NCBI GenBank assembly: GCA_025463925.1
Contig: JAODBK010000087.1
Location: forward strand, 56,526 to 120,525
Direction of reading: 5' to 3'
DNA: 64,000 nt
Source of the DNA: Acidimicrobiales bacterium
GTDB taxonomy: Bacteria > Actinomycetota > Acidimicrobiia > Acidimicrobiales > AC-14
Shown here: positions 54,712 to 62,597 of the stretch, in pieces
How the letters are laid out: the number at the start of each line of letters is the position of its first letter
How positions within the stretch are numbered: the first letter of the stretch is position 1
Position numbers and translations under genes: made by a program
The notes under the pieces: generated by a model
Told to the model about the DNA's origin: nothing
The model's input: the letters and a program-made list of their open reading frames with translations, nothing else
The model's database searches: none

Positions 54712-55713
54712 TCAGAGGATCAGGTCGGCGAGGCGGTCCTCGTGCCACTCGGTGGTGCCGAGGAGGTGCTCGCTCGACTCGAAGCGACGGATGAAGAGGT
54801 GGAGGTCGTGCTCCCACGTGTAGCCGATGCCGCCGTGGATCTGGATCCCGTCCTTGGCGGCGAGCTTGGCCGCGGTGCCGGCCGCCGCCTTCGCCACGTG
54901 CGCGGCGCGGTGGCGGTCGGGGTCGGCGGCGTCGATGGCCATCGCGGCGTAGTAGACCGCGCTCCACGCCGACTCGTTGGCCAGCGCCATGTTGGCGAGC
55001 TTGTGCTGGATCGCCTGGAACGAGCCGATGGGGCGCCCGAACTGCTCGCGCTGCTTGGCGTAGGCGAGCGCCATCTCGAACATCGAACGGGCGGTGCCGA
55101 TCAGCTCGGCGGCCGCGGCGACGTACCAGCGCGCCTGCACGTCGGCCAACAGGTCGGGGTCGAGCCGCACCGCGGGCGCGGTCGACGCGGTCGACGGCGG
55201 CGCGTCGACCTCGAACAGCCGACGGCTCGTGTCGACGGTGGCGATGAAGCGCGGCGACACCGGGCCGGTGACGGTGACCGACGGGCCGGGCCCGATGACG
55301 GCGACGTGGTCGACCCGGTCGGCCTCGGGGACGAAGAACTTGGTCGCGCCGTCGTTCGGCACCCACGCACCCGTGCGGTCGGCGATGGCGACGGTGCCGG
55401 TGGCGCCGCCGGTGGTGACCGCGGTGAACCCCTCGGCGTCGCCCAACGTCGCCAGCAGCGGCGCGTACAGCCCGACGGTCGGCACGAACGGGCCCGCCAC
55501 CAGGCCGGCGCCGCACTCCTCGAGGAAGAGGCAGAGGTCGACCAGCGGGCCCTCGGCCAGCGCGCCCCAGTCGGTGAGCCGCTTCGTCAGCTCGTCGGCG
55601 ACGCTCGGGTCGCCCATGTGGGCCCGCACCAGCGCGGTCGACCACTCGCGCGTCACCAGCGCGCGGGCGGTGTCGCGGAGCAGCTGCTGCTCGTCGTTGA
55701 GGGCGAAGTCCAT
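54712..55713 (-). CDS. Acyl-CoA dehydrogenase, small-type subunit
   Basis: 333 residues. DFALNDEQQLLRDTARALV opens it; the middle domain is short and degenerate, and IHGGIGYTWEHDLHLFIRRFE near the end is the beta-type signature also seen at 6655. In the same operon, four genes upstream in transcription order, lies a large-type dehydrogenase (57690), so these two probably form one mixed enzyme. ATG at 55713 follows the Ltp2-like gene after one base. Confidence 0.88.
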   Translation of the reverse strand: MDFALNDEQQLLRDTARALVTREWSTALVRAHMGDPSVADELTKRLTDWGALAEGPLVDLCLFLEECGAGLVAGPFVPTVGLYAPLLATLGDAEGFTAVTTGGATGTVAIADRTGAWVPNDGATKFFVPEADRVDHVAVIGPGPSVTVTGPVSPRFIATVDTSRRLFEVDAPPSTASTAPAVRLDPDLLADVQARWYVAAAAELIGTARSMFEMALAYAKQREQFGRPIGSFQAIQHKLANMALANESAWSAVYYAAMAIDAADPDRHRAAHVAKAAAGTAAKLAAKDGIQIHGGIGYTWEHDLHLFIRRFESSEHLLGTTEWHEDRLADLIL

Positions 55714-55714
55714 G

Positions 55715-56878
55715 TCAGTCCCGGCCCAGGATGATGGTCGACGCCGAGGTGAACCAGCCGCCGGTGCCGTTCACGCACGCCAGCTCGGCGTCGGCGACCT
55801 GGCGGGCGCCGCACTCGCGGCGGAGCTGCCGGGCCGCCTCCACCAGCAGGAACATGCCGCGCATCCCCGGATGGCAGTGCGACAGGCCGCCCCCGTCGGT
55901 GTTTGTCGGCAGCGCGCCGCCGACCCGCAGCTTGCCGTCCTCGACGAACGGGCCGCCCTCGCCCTTCTTGCAGAAGCCCAGGCCTTCGAGGGTGAACAGC
56001 ACCATCGAGGTGAACGCGTCATACAGCTCGCACACGTCGATGTCGTCCACGGTGACGCCCGTCCGGTCGAACGCCTGCTGGCCGGACCTGACGCAGGGCG
56101 ACTCGGTGAAGTCGGGCCACTCGCTCATCGTCGTGTGCGAGACCGCCTCGCCGGTGCCGAGCACCCACACCGGGGCCTTGGCGCAGTCCCGCGCCCGGTC
56201 CTCCGATGCCAGCACGATGGCGCCGCCGCCGTCGGACCGGATGCAGCAGTGCAGCTTGGTGAGCGGTTCCGCCATCATGCGCGAGGTGAGCACGTCGTCG
56301 ATCGTGATCGGATCGCGGTAGTAGGCCTCTGGGTTCAGCGACGCGTTGTGACGCGCCGACACCGCGATCTCGGCGAGCTGCTCGATCGTCGTGCCGAACT
56401 CGTGCATGTGCCGCATCGTGGTGAGCGCGTACTTGGCGATGAGCGTGTGGCCGAAGGGCGCATCGAACTGCACCGGGCCGCGCCCGCCGAAGCTGAGATT
56501 GGCGGTGCGGCGCTTCCGCTTGAGGTCGGCGCGCGTGGTCGACCCGTAGGTCAGCACGACCACGTCGACGAGTCCCATCGCGATGGCGGCGTACGCGTGC
56601 TCGACCATGAACTCCCACGTGCTCCCGCCCACGCCGGTGGAGTCCACCCACGTCGGCCGGATGCCCATGTACTCGGCGACCTCGACCGGCGGCAGCATGC
56701 CGGTGCCGTGGGACATGAAGCCCTGGACGTCGTCCTTGGTCAGGCCGGCGTCGGCGAGCGCGCGCGACGTGCCTTGCTGGCACAGGTGGAACGCCGTCTT
56801 GTCGTCCACCCGACCGATGTCCGACAGCGCAGCTCCGACGATGGCGACCCGACGCGGCGGCGTCAACGCAGTCGCCAC
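55715..56878 (-). CDS. Thiolase-fold lipid-transfer/aldolase protein (Ltp2-like)
   Basis: 387 residues of the thiolase fold. The nucleophile position reads VDSTGVGGSTWEFMV, without the cysteine of true thiolases, and the C-terminal motif is VNGTGGWFTSAS instead of CAGGG. NTDGGGLSHCHPG and CELYDAFTS are typical of Ltp2-type retro-aldolases, which release propionyl-CoA from sterol side chains and need a DUF35 partner; one is encoded at 50905. GTG at 56878 is preferred (AGGCGG upstream); TTG at 56866 is possible. Confidence 0.82.
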   Translation of the reverse strand: MATALTPPRRVAIVGAALSDIGRVDDKTAFHLCQQGTSRALADAGLTKDDVQGFMSHGTGMLPPVEVAEYMGIRPTWVDSTGVGGSTWEFMVEHAYAAIAMGLVDVVVLTYGSTTRADLKRKRRTANLSFGGRGPVQFDAPFGHTLIAKYALTTMRHMHEFGTTIEQLAEIAVSARHNASLNPEAYYRDPITIDDVLTSRMMAEPLTKLHCCIRSDGGGAIVLASEDRARDCAKAPVWVLGTGEAVSHTTMSEWPDFTESPCVRSGQQAFDRTGVTVDDIDVCELYDAFTSMVLFTLEGLGFCKKGEGGPFVEDGKLRVGGALPTNTDGGGLSHCHPGMRGMFLLVEAARQLRRECGARQVADAELACVNGTGGWFTSASTIILGRD

Positions 56879-57693
56879 TCGATCCGCCTGCCGGATTCGA
56901 AGAACCGCTGGCCTTCGGCGATCGAGTCCTGGTTCGTACCCATGCCGACGTAGGCGTACGCGAGATCCAACGCCTGTTTCCAGGTGTGCTCCTGGCCGGC
57001 CCAGATGGCCCGCAGCGTCCCCTGGATCGCGAGCGGTGGCGCCGACGCGATGGCCTCGGCGATCCAGGTCGCCCGGTCGCGCAGCTCCAGGATCGGGCAC
57101 ACCTCGGAGACGAGTCCGATCTGGAACGCCCGCTCGGCCGACATGCGCTCATGGTTGCCGAGCAGCGACAGTCGCAAGATCTCGCCGAGCGGCATCTTCT
57201 GCAGCATGTGGATCGGCTCGAAGGCCGCCGTCATCCCGTAGGTGACGTGCGGGTCGAAGAAGGTGGCGTTGTCCGACGCGATGATGATGTCGGACTCACC
57301 GAGCATGTAGAAGGCACCGCCGCACGCCATGCCGTTCACCGCGGCGACGACCGGCTTCCAGAGGTCGCACTGCTTGGGGCAGATGTTGAGTCCGGGGTCG
57401 TCGAACATGAACGGCGTCGAGCCCGATCCGACGATGGACTCCCGCTCGTCCGCGTCGAGGTCCGACCCCATCGTCTCGGTGCGGTCGATGCCGGTGCAGA
57501 ACGCCTTCTCGCCGGCGCCGGTGAGGACGACACAGCGCACGTCGTCGTTGCGGCGCAGCGAGGTCCACACGTCCTTCAGCTCGTGCTGCATCTTGACGTT
57601 GAAGGAGTTGAGGACCTCCGGGCGATTGAGCGTCACCCACGCCACGCCGTCGGTCTCGTCGTAGAGGATCGTCTCGTAGTTCGGCATCGTCAT
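56863..57693 (-). CDS. Enoyl-CoA hydratase/isomerase (crotonase) family protein
   Basis: 276 residues. VAWVTLNRPEVLNSFN, AFCTGIDRTE (first oxyanion segment) and NGMACGGAFYMLGESDIIIASD (second) identify the family. The ATG at 57693 overlaps the stop of the dehydrogenase (ATGA); a second ATG at 57687 has a better-spaced GAGGGG. Within this operon it would hydrate the enoyl-CoA made by the paired dehydrogenases. Confidence 0.88.
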   Translation of the reverse strand: MTMPNYETILYDETDGVAWVTLNRPEVLNSFNVKMQHELKDVWTSLRRNDDVRCVVLTGAGEKAFCTGIDRTETMGSDLDADERESIVGSGSTPFMFDDPGLNICPKQCDLWKPVVAAVNGMACGGAFYMLGESDIIIASDNATFFDPHVTYGMTAAFEPIHMLQKMPLGEILRLSLLGNHERMSAERAFQIGLVSEVCPILELRDRATWIAEAIASAPPLAIQGTLRAIWAGQEHTWKQALDLAYAYVGMGTNQDSIAEGQRFFESGRRIEWRLR

Positions 57694-58859
57694 CCCCTCG
57701 GGAGGCCGAGGATGCGCTCGGCGATGATGTTGCGTTGGATCTCGGAGCTGCCGCCGGCAATGGTCGACGCGAAGCTCGTGAAGAAGCTGCGCATCCAGCG
57801 GCCGGACCCCGGCGCCCAGTCGTTGTCGGTGACGATGGCCGGCCCACCGGCGATCTCGACGCCGAGCTCGTACAGCGCCTTGCCCTGCTCGCTGGTGGCC
57901 AGCTTGAGGTAGCTGTGCTCCGGCGCCGAGCTGCCCTGGGCGAAGCTCGAGAAGCCCTTGTACCCGAGGGCCCGCAGGCTGTGGACCGTGACGTACGCCT
58001 CGGCGAGCTTGCGGCGCACCACCGGGTCGGTGTCGCGACCGGTGGCCTTGGCCAACTTCACGAGGTCGCCGAGCGCGTGCTCGAGACCAGACACGCCCTG
58101 CACCCAGAGCCCACCGCGCTCGTGCGCCAGCGACCCCATCGTGATCCGCCAGCCGTCGTTGACGTCGCCGACCACGTTGGTCACCGGCACTTCGACGTCC
58201 TCGAAGAACACCTCGGCGAACTCGGCGTTGCCGGACAGGTGCCGCAGCGGGCGGATGTCGATCCCGTCGGTGTCCATGTCGATGATGAGGACGCTGATGC
58301 CCTTGTGTTTGGCGGCGTTCGGGTCCGTCCGGACGTAGCAGAAGCACATCTGCGCCCACATGGCGTACGACGTCCAGACCTTCTGGCCGTTGACGATGAA
58401 CGTGTCCCCGTCGAGCACGGCGCGCGTCGACAGCGACGCCAGGTCGGATCCGGCACCGGGCTCGCTCATCCCGATGCACCAGACGGTGTCGCCGCGCAGC
58501 GCCGCCGGCACGAGCGCCTGCTGCTCGTCGCTGCCGAACTCCAGCAAGCTGGGCGCGACGATGGCGTACCCCGGGAAGTGCAGCGCCCGCGGGAGGCCGC
58601 GCATCGCCAGCTCCTCCATGTAGATCAGCGACTGCGCCGGGGTGGCGTCGCGCCCACCCAACTCGGGCGGGTAGCCCGGGACCAGCCAGCCCGAGTCGAA
58701 CAGCCGCGCCTGCCAGTCGCGGGCCCACTGCGGGATCCCGCCGTCGCCCTCGTCCTGGGCGAAGTCGTGCCCGAGCGCCTCAGGCGGCGCGTTCGCGTCG
58801 AGGAAGGCGGCCAGTTCCGCCCGGAACGCCTCCTCGTCCGGGCCCCACCCCAACTCCAC
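57690..58859 (-). CDS. Acyl-CoA dehydrogenase, large-type subunit
   Basis: 389 residues. WCIGMSEPGAGSDLASLSTRAV, NGQKVWTSYAMWAQM and the C-terminal STIAGGSSEIQRNIIAERILGLPRG identify it; the YEGT glutamate is again missing. It begins with a GTG at 58859 directly after the stop of the SDR gene and ends in a four-base overlap with the hydratase gene. Likely partner of the small subunit at 54712. Confidence 0.9.
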   Translation of the reverse strand: MELGWGPDEEAFRAELAAFLDANAPPEALGHDFAQDEGDGGIPQWARDWQARLFDSGWLVPGYPPELGGRDATPAQSLIYMEELAMRGLPRALHFPGYAIVAPSLLEFGSDEQQALVPAALRGDTVWCIGMSEPGAGSDLASLSTRAVLDGDTFIVNGQKVWTSYAMWAQMCFCYVRTDPNAAKHKGISVLIIDMDTDGIDIRPLRHLSGNAEFAEVFFEDVEVPVTNVVGDVNDGWRITMGSLAHERGGLWVQGVSGLEHALGDLVKLAKATGRDTDPVVRRKLAEAYVTVHSLRALGYKGFSSFAQGSSAPEHSYLKLATSEQGKALYELGVEIAGGPAIVTDNDWAPGSGRWMRSFFTSFASTIAGGSSEIQRNIIAERILGLPRG

Positions 58860-59771
58860 TTAGTTGTCCGGCAGCGCGAGGAGGAACGGTGGCACCCCCG
58901 GGGCGGTCTTCGCGAAGAGCCGGTCGCGCCCGGCGTTGATCTCCTCGATCGTCCACGGCTTGTCGGAGGTGATCTCGGTGACCGGGCGCCAACCCTGCAC
59001 GATCTGGGCGACGCCGCCCTGCACCTTGACGACCTGGCCCGAGACGCCCTCGGACAGATCGGACGCGAGCCAACCCACGACCGCGGCGACGTTGGCCGGG
59101 TCGAGCTTCTCCTTGGCCTCGTCGGGCACGCCGCCCATGAGGTCCTCGGTGAGGCGCGTCATCGCCACCGGCGCGATCGCGTTGACCCGCACACCGATGC
59201 GCTCGAGCTCGCGGGCCAGCACGATCGTCATCGACGCGATGCCGGCCTTGGCGGCGGCGTAGTTCAGCTGGCCGGCGTTGCCGTAGAGACCCGATTCCGA
59301 CGCGGTGTTGATCACCTTGGCGTTGACCGGCTCGCCGGACTCCTTGGACTTGGCGCGCCAGTACGCGGCGGCGAAGCGGGACGGGACGAAGTGGCCCTTC
59401 AAGTGCACGTTGATGACCGAGTCCCAGTCCGACTCGTCCATGTTGAAGCTCATCTTGTCGCGGAGGATGCCGGCGTTGTTGACGAGGATGTCGAGGCCGC
59501 CGAAGGTGTCGATGCCCTGCTGGACGAAGCGCTGGCCACCCTCCCACGACGCGATGTCGTCGTAGTTGGCCACCGCCTTGCCCCCGGCGGCGACGATCTC
59601 GTCGACGACCTCCTGGGCCGGCCGGGTGTCGTTGCCCTCGCCCGAGCGGGCGCCGCCGAGATCGTTCACGACCACGCTGGCGCCCTCCGACGCCAGCAGC
59701 CGCGCCTCGGCCCGGCCGATGCCGCGCCCGGCACCGGTGATCGCAGCGACTTTTCCGTCCAGCAGGCCCAC
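58860..59771 (-). CDS. SDR of the MFE-2/17beta-HSD4 type
   Basis: 303 residues from the GTG at 59771, which has a GGAGGG Shine-Dalgarno. LLDGKVAAITGAGRGIGRAEA, VVVNDLGGARSG, NNAGILRDKM and NYAAAKAGIASM match 3-hydroxyacyl-CoA dehydrogenases of the multifunctional-enzyme-2 type. It would oxidise the hydroxyacyl-CoA made by the hydratase. It is a paralogue of the SDR at 59825, with a longer C-terminal tail. Confidence 0.88.
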   Translation of the reverse strand: MGLLDGKVAAITGAGRGIGRAEARLLASEGASVVVNDLGGARSGEGNDTRPAQEVVDEIVAAGGKAVANYDDIASWEGGQRFVQQGIDTFGGLDILVNNAGILRDKMSFNMDESDWDSVINVHLKGHFVPSRFAAAYWRAKSKESGEPVNAKVINTASESGLYGNAGQLNYAAAKAGIASMTIVLARELERIGVRVNAIAPVAMTRLTEDLMGGVPDEAKEKLDPANVAAVVGWLASDLSEGVSGQVVKVQGGVAQIVQGWRPVTEITSDKPWTIEEINAGRDRLFAKTAPGVPPFLLALPDN

Positions 59772-59824
59772 GGGTCCCTCCGTCGTTCGGTTCGGCGAGT
59801 TGGTCAGTCTAGGTGCGCGGCCGG

Positions 59825-60754
59825 TCAGCGCGACATCTGGAGGCCGGGGTTGCGCGAGCCGAACACGTACGCGTTCACGACCGGCCCGATGTCGGCAGGG
59901 GCCCACTTCTGCTGGTTGCCCTGCTTGTCCTTGTTTTCGAACAGCTCACCCAACTGCCACGGCTTGTAGTGCGCGATCGTCGACCCGACGGCGCGGAACA
60001 CCTGGCCGGTGACGTGGAGCGCCTCGTCCGACGCGAGCCACGCGACCATCGGCGCCGAGTTCCCCGGGTTCATGGCGTTGAACTCGTCGTAGGCCTCGGG
60101 CTCCTTGATCTCGATGTCCTTCATCGCCTGGCCGACCATGCGGGTGAAGCCGCCGGGCGCGATCGCGTTGGCCCGCACGCCGTAGCGCCCGAGCTCGAGG
60201 CTGAGGATGATCGTCATGGCGGCGATGCCGGCCTTGGCGGCGCCGTAGTTGGCCTGGCTGGCCTGGCCCTGCAGCCCGGCCGACGACACCGTGTTGACGA
60301 TGGCGGCGCGCGGCTGGCGACCTTCCTTCGACTCGTTGCGCCAGTAGGCCGACGCGTGGTGGCTCATGCACCACGTGCCCTTGAGGTGCACGCGGATCAC
60401 CGAGTCGAAGTCCTCCTCGGTCATCGAGAAGATCATCCGGTCGCGGAGGATGCCCGCGTTGTTGACGACGATGTCGAGCTTGCCGAACTCCGACACCGCC
60501 TGGTCGATGATGTTCTTCGACCCGTGGTAATCGGCCACGTCGTCGTAGTTGGCGACGGCTTCGCCGCCGCGGCTGCGGATGAGCTCGGCGACCTCTTCGG
60601 CCGGCCGTTTGTCCGCGCCCTCACCGGTGACCGAGCCGCCCAGGTCGTTCACCACGACCCTGGCGCCCTCGCCGGCGAGCTCGAGCGCCTCGCCCCGCCC
60701 CACACCGTGGCCGGCGCCGGTGACGATCGCGACCTTGCCGTCCAACAGCCCCAT
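59825..60754 (-). CDS. SDR of the MFE-2/17beta-HSD4 type
   Basis: 309 residues from the ATG at 60754 (GGGAGGAAC Shine-Dalgarno). GLLDGKVAIVTGAGHGVGRGEA, VVNDLGGSVTG, NNAGILRDRM and NYGAAKAGIAAM show the same subtype as the 58860 SDR; the two are about half identical by eye. It leads the leftward operon and is divergent from the dehydratase gene across the palindrome at 60773-60786. Confidence 0.88.
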   Translation of the reverse strand: MGLLDGKVAIVTGAGHGVGRGEALELAGEGARVVVNDLGGSVTGEGADKRPAEEVAELIRSRGGEAVANYDDVADYHGSKNIIDQAVSEFGKLDIVVNNAGILRDRMIFSMTEEDFDSVIRVHLKGTWCMSHHASAYWRNESKEGRQPRAAIVNTVSSAGLQGQASQANYGAAKAGIAAMTIILSLELGRYGVRANAIAPGGFTRMVGQAMKDIEIKEPEAYDEFNAMNPGNSAPMVAWLASDEALHVTGQVFRAVGSTIAHYKPWQLGELFENKDKQGNQQKWAPADIGPVVNAYVFGSRNPGLQMSR

Positions 60755-60772
60755 CTGTTCCTCCCGGATCTC

Positions 60773-60786
60773 TGACGTTCGTGTCA
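60773..60786. promoter_or_regulatory. TGAC-N6-GTCA palindrome between SDR and dehydratase genes
   Basis: TGAC GTTCGT GTCA lies in a 49-bp divergent gap. TATTGT at 60790-60795 ends eight bases before the rightward ATG at 60804. The leftward SDR gene has a Shine-Dalgarno and so probably a short leader. Confidence 0.7.
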
Positions 60787-60803
60787 GGCTATTGTCCGCG
60801 CCC

Positions 60804-61277
60804 ATGGCTGTCGACACGAGCGTCATCGGAAAGCCCACGGGTCACTGGCGGGTCGCCGTCGAGCGGGCCCCGATCGCCAACTTCGCCAAGGCGGTCATCG
60901 ACGACCGGCCCGAGTACCAGTCGCCCGAACCCGAGGCGCCGCCCACCTACAGCTTCGTGATGCAGCACTGGGGCCAGTACCCCGAGCTGCAGGAGGGCCT
61001 CGCCAAGATCGAGGGCAACCCGATGTTCGAGGTCATCGGGGGGCTGATGGCGAACGGCGGGCTGGTGCTGCACGGCGAGCAGGAGTTCGAGTACCACAAG
61101 CCGCTCAAGGCCGGTCAGGTGCTGCGGGGCGACGGCGTGGTCACCGACGCGTACGAGAAGGAGACCGGCAGCGCCGTCATGACCTTCGTCGTGTCGGAGA
61201 CGGTGTGGACCGACGAGACGACCGGCGATCCCGTCGTCACGACGAAGTTCAACCTCATCCACCGCCGCACGAAGTAA
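60804..61277 (+). CDS. MaoC/FAS1-like dehydratase N-terminal-type protein
   Basis: 157 residues, a single hot-dog domain of the FAS1-like dehydratase (MaoC N-terminal) type: RAPIANFAKAVIDDRPEYQSPE, GEQEFEYHKPLKAGQVLRGDG and TFVVSETVWTDETTGDPVVTT. In mycobacterial relatives such domains pair with a second hot-dog subunit that carries the catalytic Asp/His. No such partner is adjacent here. It probably takes part in hydration of an enoyl-CoA together with the facing SDR operon. Confidence 0.82.
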   Translation: MAVDTSVIGKPTGHWRVAVERAPIANFAKAVIDDRPEYQSPEPEAPPTYSFVMQHWGQYPELQEGLAKIEGNPMFEVIGGLMANGGLVLHGEQEFEYHKPLKAGQVLRGDGVVTDAYEKETGSAVMTFVVSETVWTDETTGDPVVTTKFNLIHRRTK

Positions 61278-61280
61278 CCC

Positions 61281-62597
61281 CTACCCGTCGACGACGCGGC
61301 TGGTCTTGTAGCCCGAGCGCGGCAGCGCGCCGCGCTCGATCAGCTCGCACGCGGCGCGGATGCCGAGATGCTCGCCGATGAGCGTCTCGATGCGCTGGCC
61401 GACCTCGGCGGCGTCACCGGCGGTCGCGCACTCCACCCGCACGACGAGCGGCGCGCCGCCGCCGTCCGGCTTCACCACGACGTACTCGAGGGTCGGCTCG
61501 TTGATCTCCGGCACCCGGCGCAGCGCGCCCTCGAGCTCGGTCACCTGGAACCGCTTGCCCTGGCTCGACAGCAGGTCCTTGATGCGGCCACCCCACAGGC
61601 CGCGGATCGATGTCTCGCCGCACGGGCAGGGCTCGCGCAGCAACGCGCACGCCTCTTCGAGGTCGTAGCGCAGCAGGCCGTTGTCGCGGCCGAGGGTCGT
61701 GACGGTGAGGTTGCCCCATTCGCCGTCGGGCACCTCGCGCCCGGTGTCGGGGTCGATGGCCTGCACCACGCACCAGTCCTCGTGGATGTGGGCGCCGGGG
61801 AGCCGGCCGCACGCGCCGCCGAGGTACGCGTAGCACTCGGCGCCCGCGGTCATGAGCGGCAGGCCCTTGCCCATCCCGAACCCGGGCATCGACTTGAACT
61901 CGAGGCCGGCCGACTTCGGGTCGATGCCGAGCTTGGCCGCGACCTCGAAGAAGCGACCGGTGGAGAAGCCCATGAACGGGATGTCGGGCGTGACGCGCTG
62001 CCAGAAGCGCAGCGCCGACTCGGCCAGCTCGTCGGTGTCGGGCGGTGGCACCCACACGTTGAGGAACCCGAAGTACTCGTACGCGCTCGACAGCATGGGG
62101 CCGCCGGCGTAGAGGTACGCCGGGTGGGCGTGCGTCGCGATCATCCCGGGCCGGTTGCCCATGCGCCACCAGTTGCGCGCCGCCGACTCGTACTCGATGA
62201 ACAGGTCGTTGCGGGTCCACACGCTGATCGTCGGCTGCCCGGTGGTGCCGGTCGACGTGCCGAGGCGCACGCCGGCCCGGGGGTCGGTGAAGCGGTACTC
62301 GCCCCACGGCGGCGCGTCGGCCTCGGAGTCGCGCAGGTCCTGCTTGACGATGGTCGGGATGGCCGACAGGTCGTCGACCGAACGGACGTCGTCCGGCGAC
62401 TCGATGCCGGCCGACTGGAGCTTCCGGAGGAAGAGCGGCACCGGCCGCTCGAAGACGGCGCGGATCATCGACCGTACCCGTTCGTCCTGCAGGTCCCGGC
62501 GCCTCTGCGGGTCCATCGTCTGGATGTCCGGGTCCCAGAACTGCTGGTCGGTGTCGCGGGGCGGCGGCCCGATCACCTCCGGCCCGTACGCCGGCAC
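61281..62597 (-). CDS. PaaK-like phenylacetate-CoA ligase family protein
   Basis: 438 residues from the GTG at 62597 (TAGTG overlap with the upstream CaiB stop). The phosphate loop STGTTGQPTISVW and GFSTGRFFEVAAK, RYDLEEACALL, GRIKDLLSSQGKRFQVTELEGAL are PaaK-family features, and a lysine in RSGYKTSRVV ends the protein. It probably activates an aromatic or cyclic acid to its CoA thioester. It is co-translated with the two-domain CoA-transferase. Confidence 0.85.
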   Translation of the reverse strand: MPAYGPEVIGPPPRDTDQQFWDPDIQTMDPQRRRDLQDERVRSMIRAVFERPVPLFLRKLQSAGIESPDDVRSVDDLSAIPTIVKQDLRDSEADAPPWGEYRFTDPRAGVRLGTSTGTTGQPTISVWTRNDLFIEYESAARNWWRMGNRPGMIATHAHPAYLYAGGPMLSSAYEYFGFLNVWVPPPDTDELAESALRFWQRVTPDIPFMGFSTGRFFEVAAKLGIDPKSAGLEFKSMPGFGMGKGLPLMTAGAECYAYLGGACGRLPGAHIHEDWCVVQAIDPDTGREVPDGEWGNLTVTTLGRDNGLLRYDLEEACALLREPCPCGETSIRGLWGGRIKDLLSSQGKRFQVTELEGALRRVPEINEPTLEYVVVKPDGGGAPLVVRVECATAGDAAEVGQRIETLIGEHLGIRAACELIERGALPRSGYKTSRVVDG

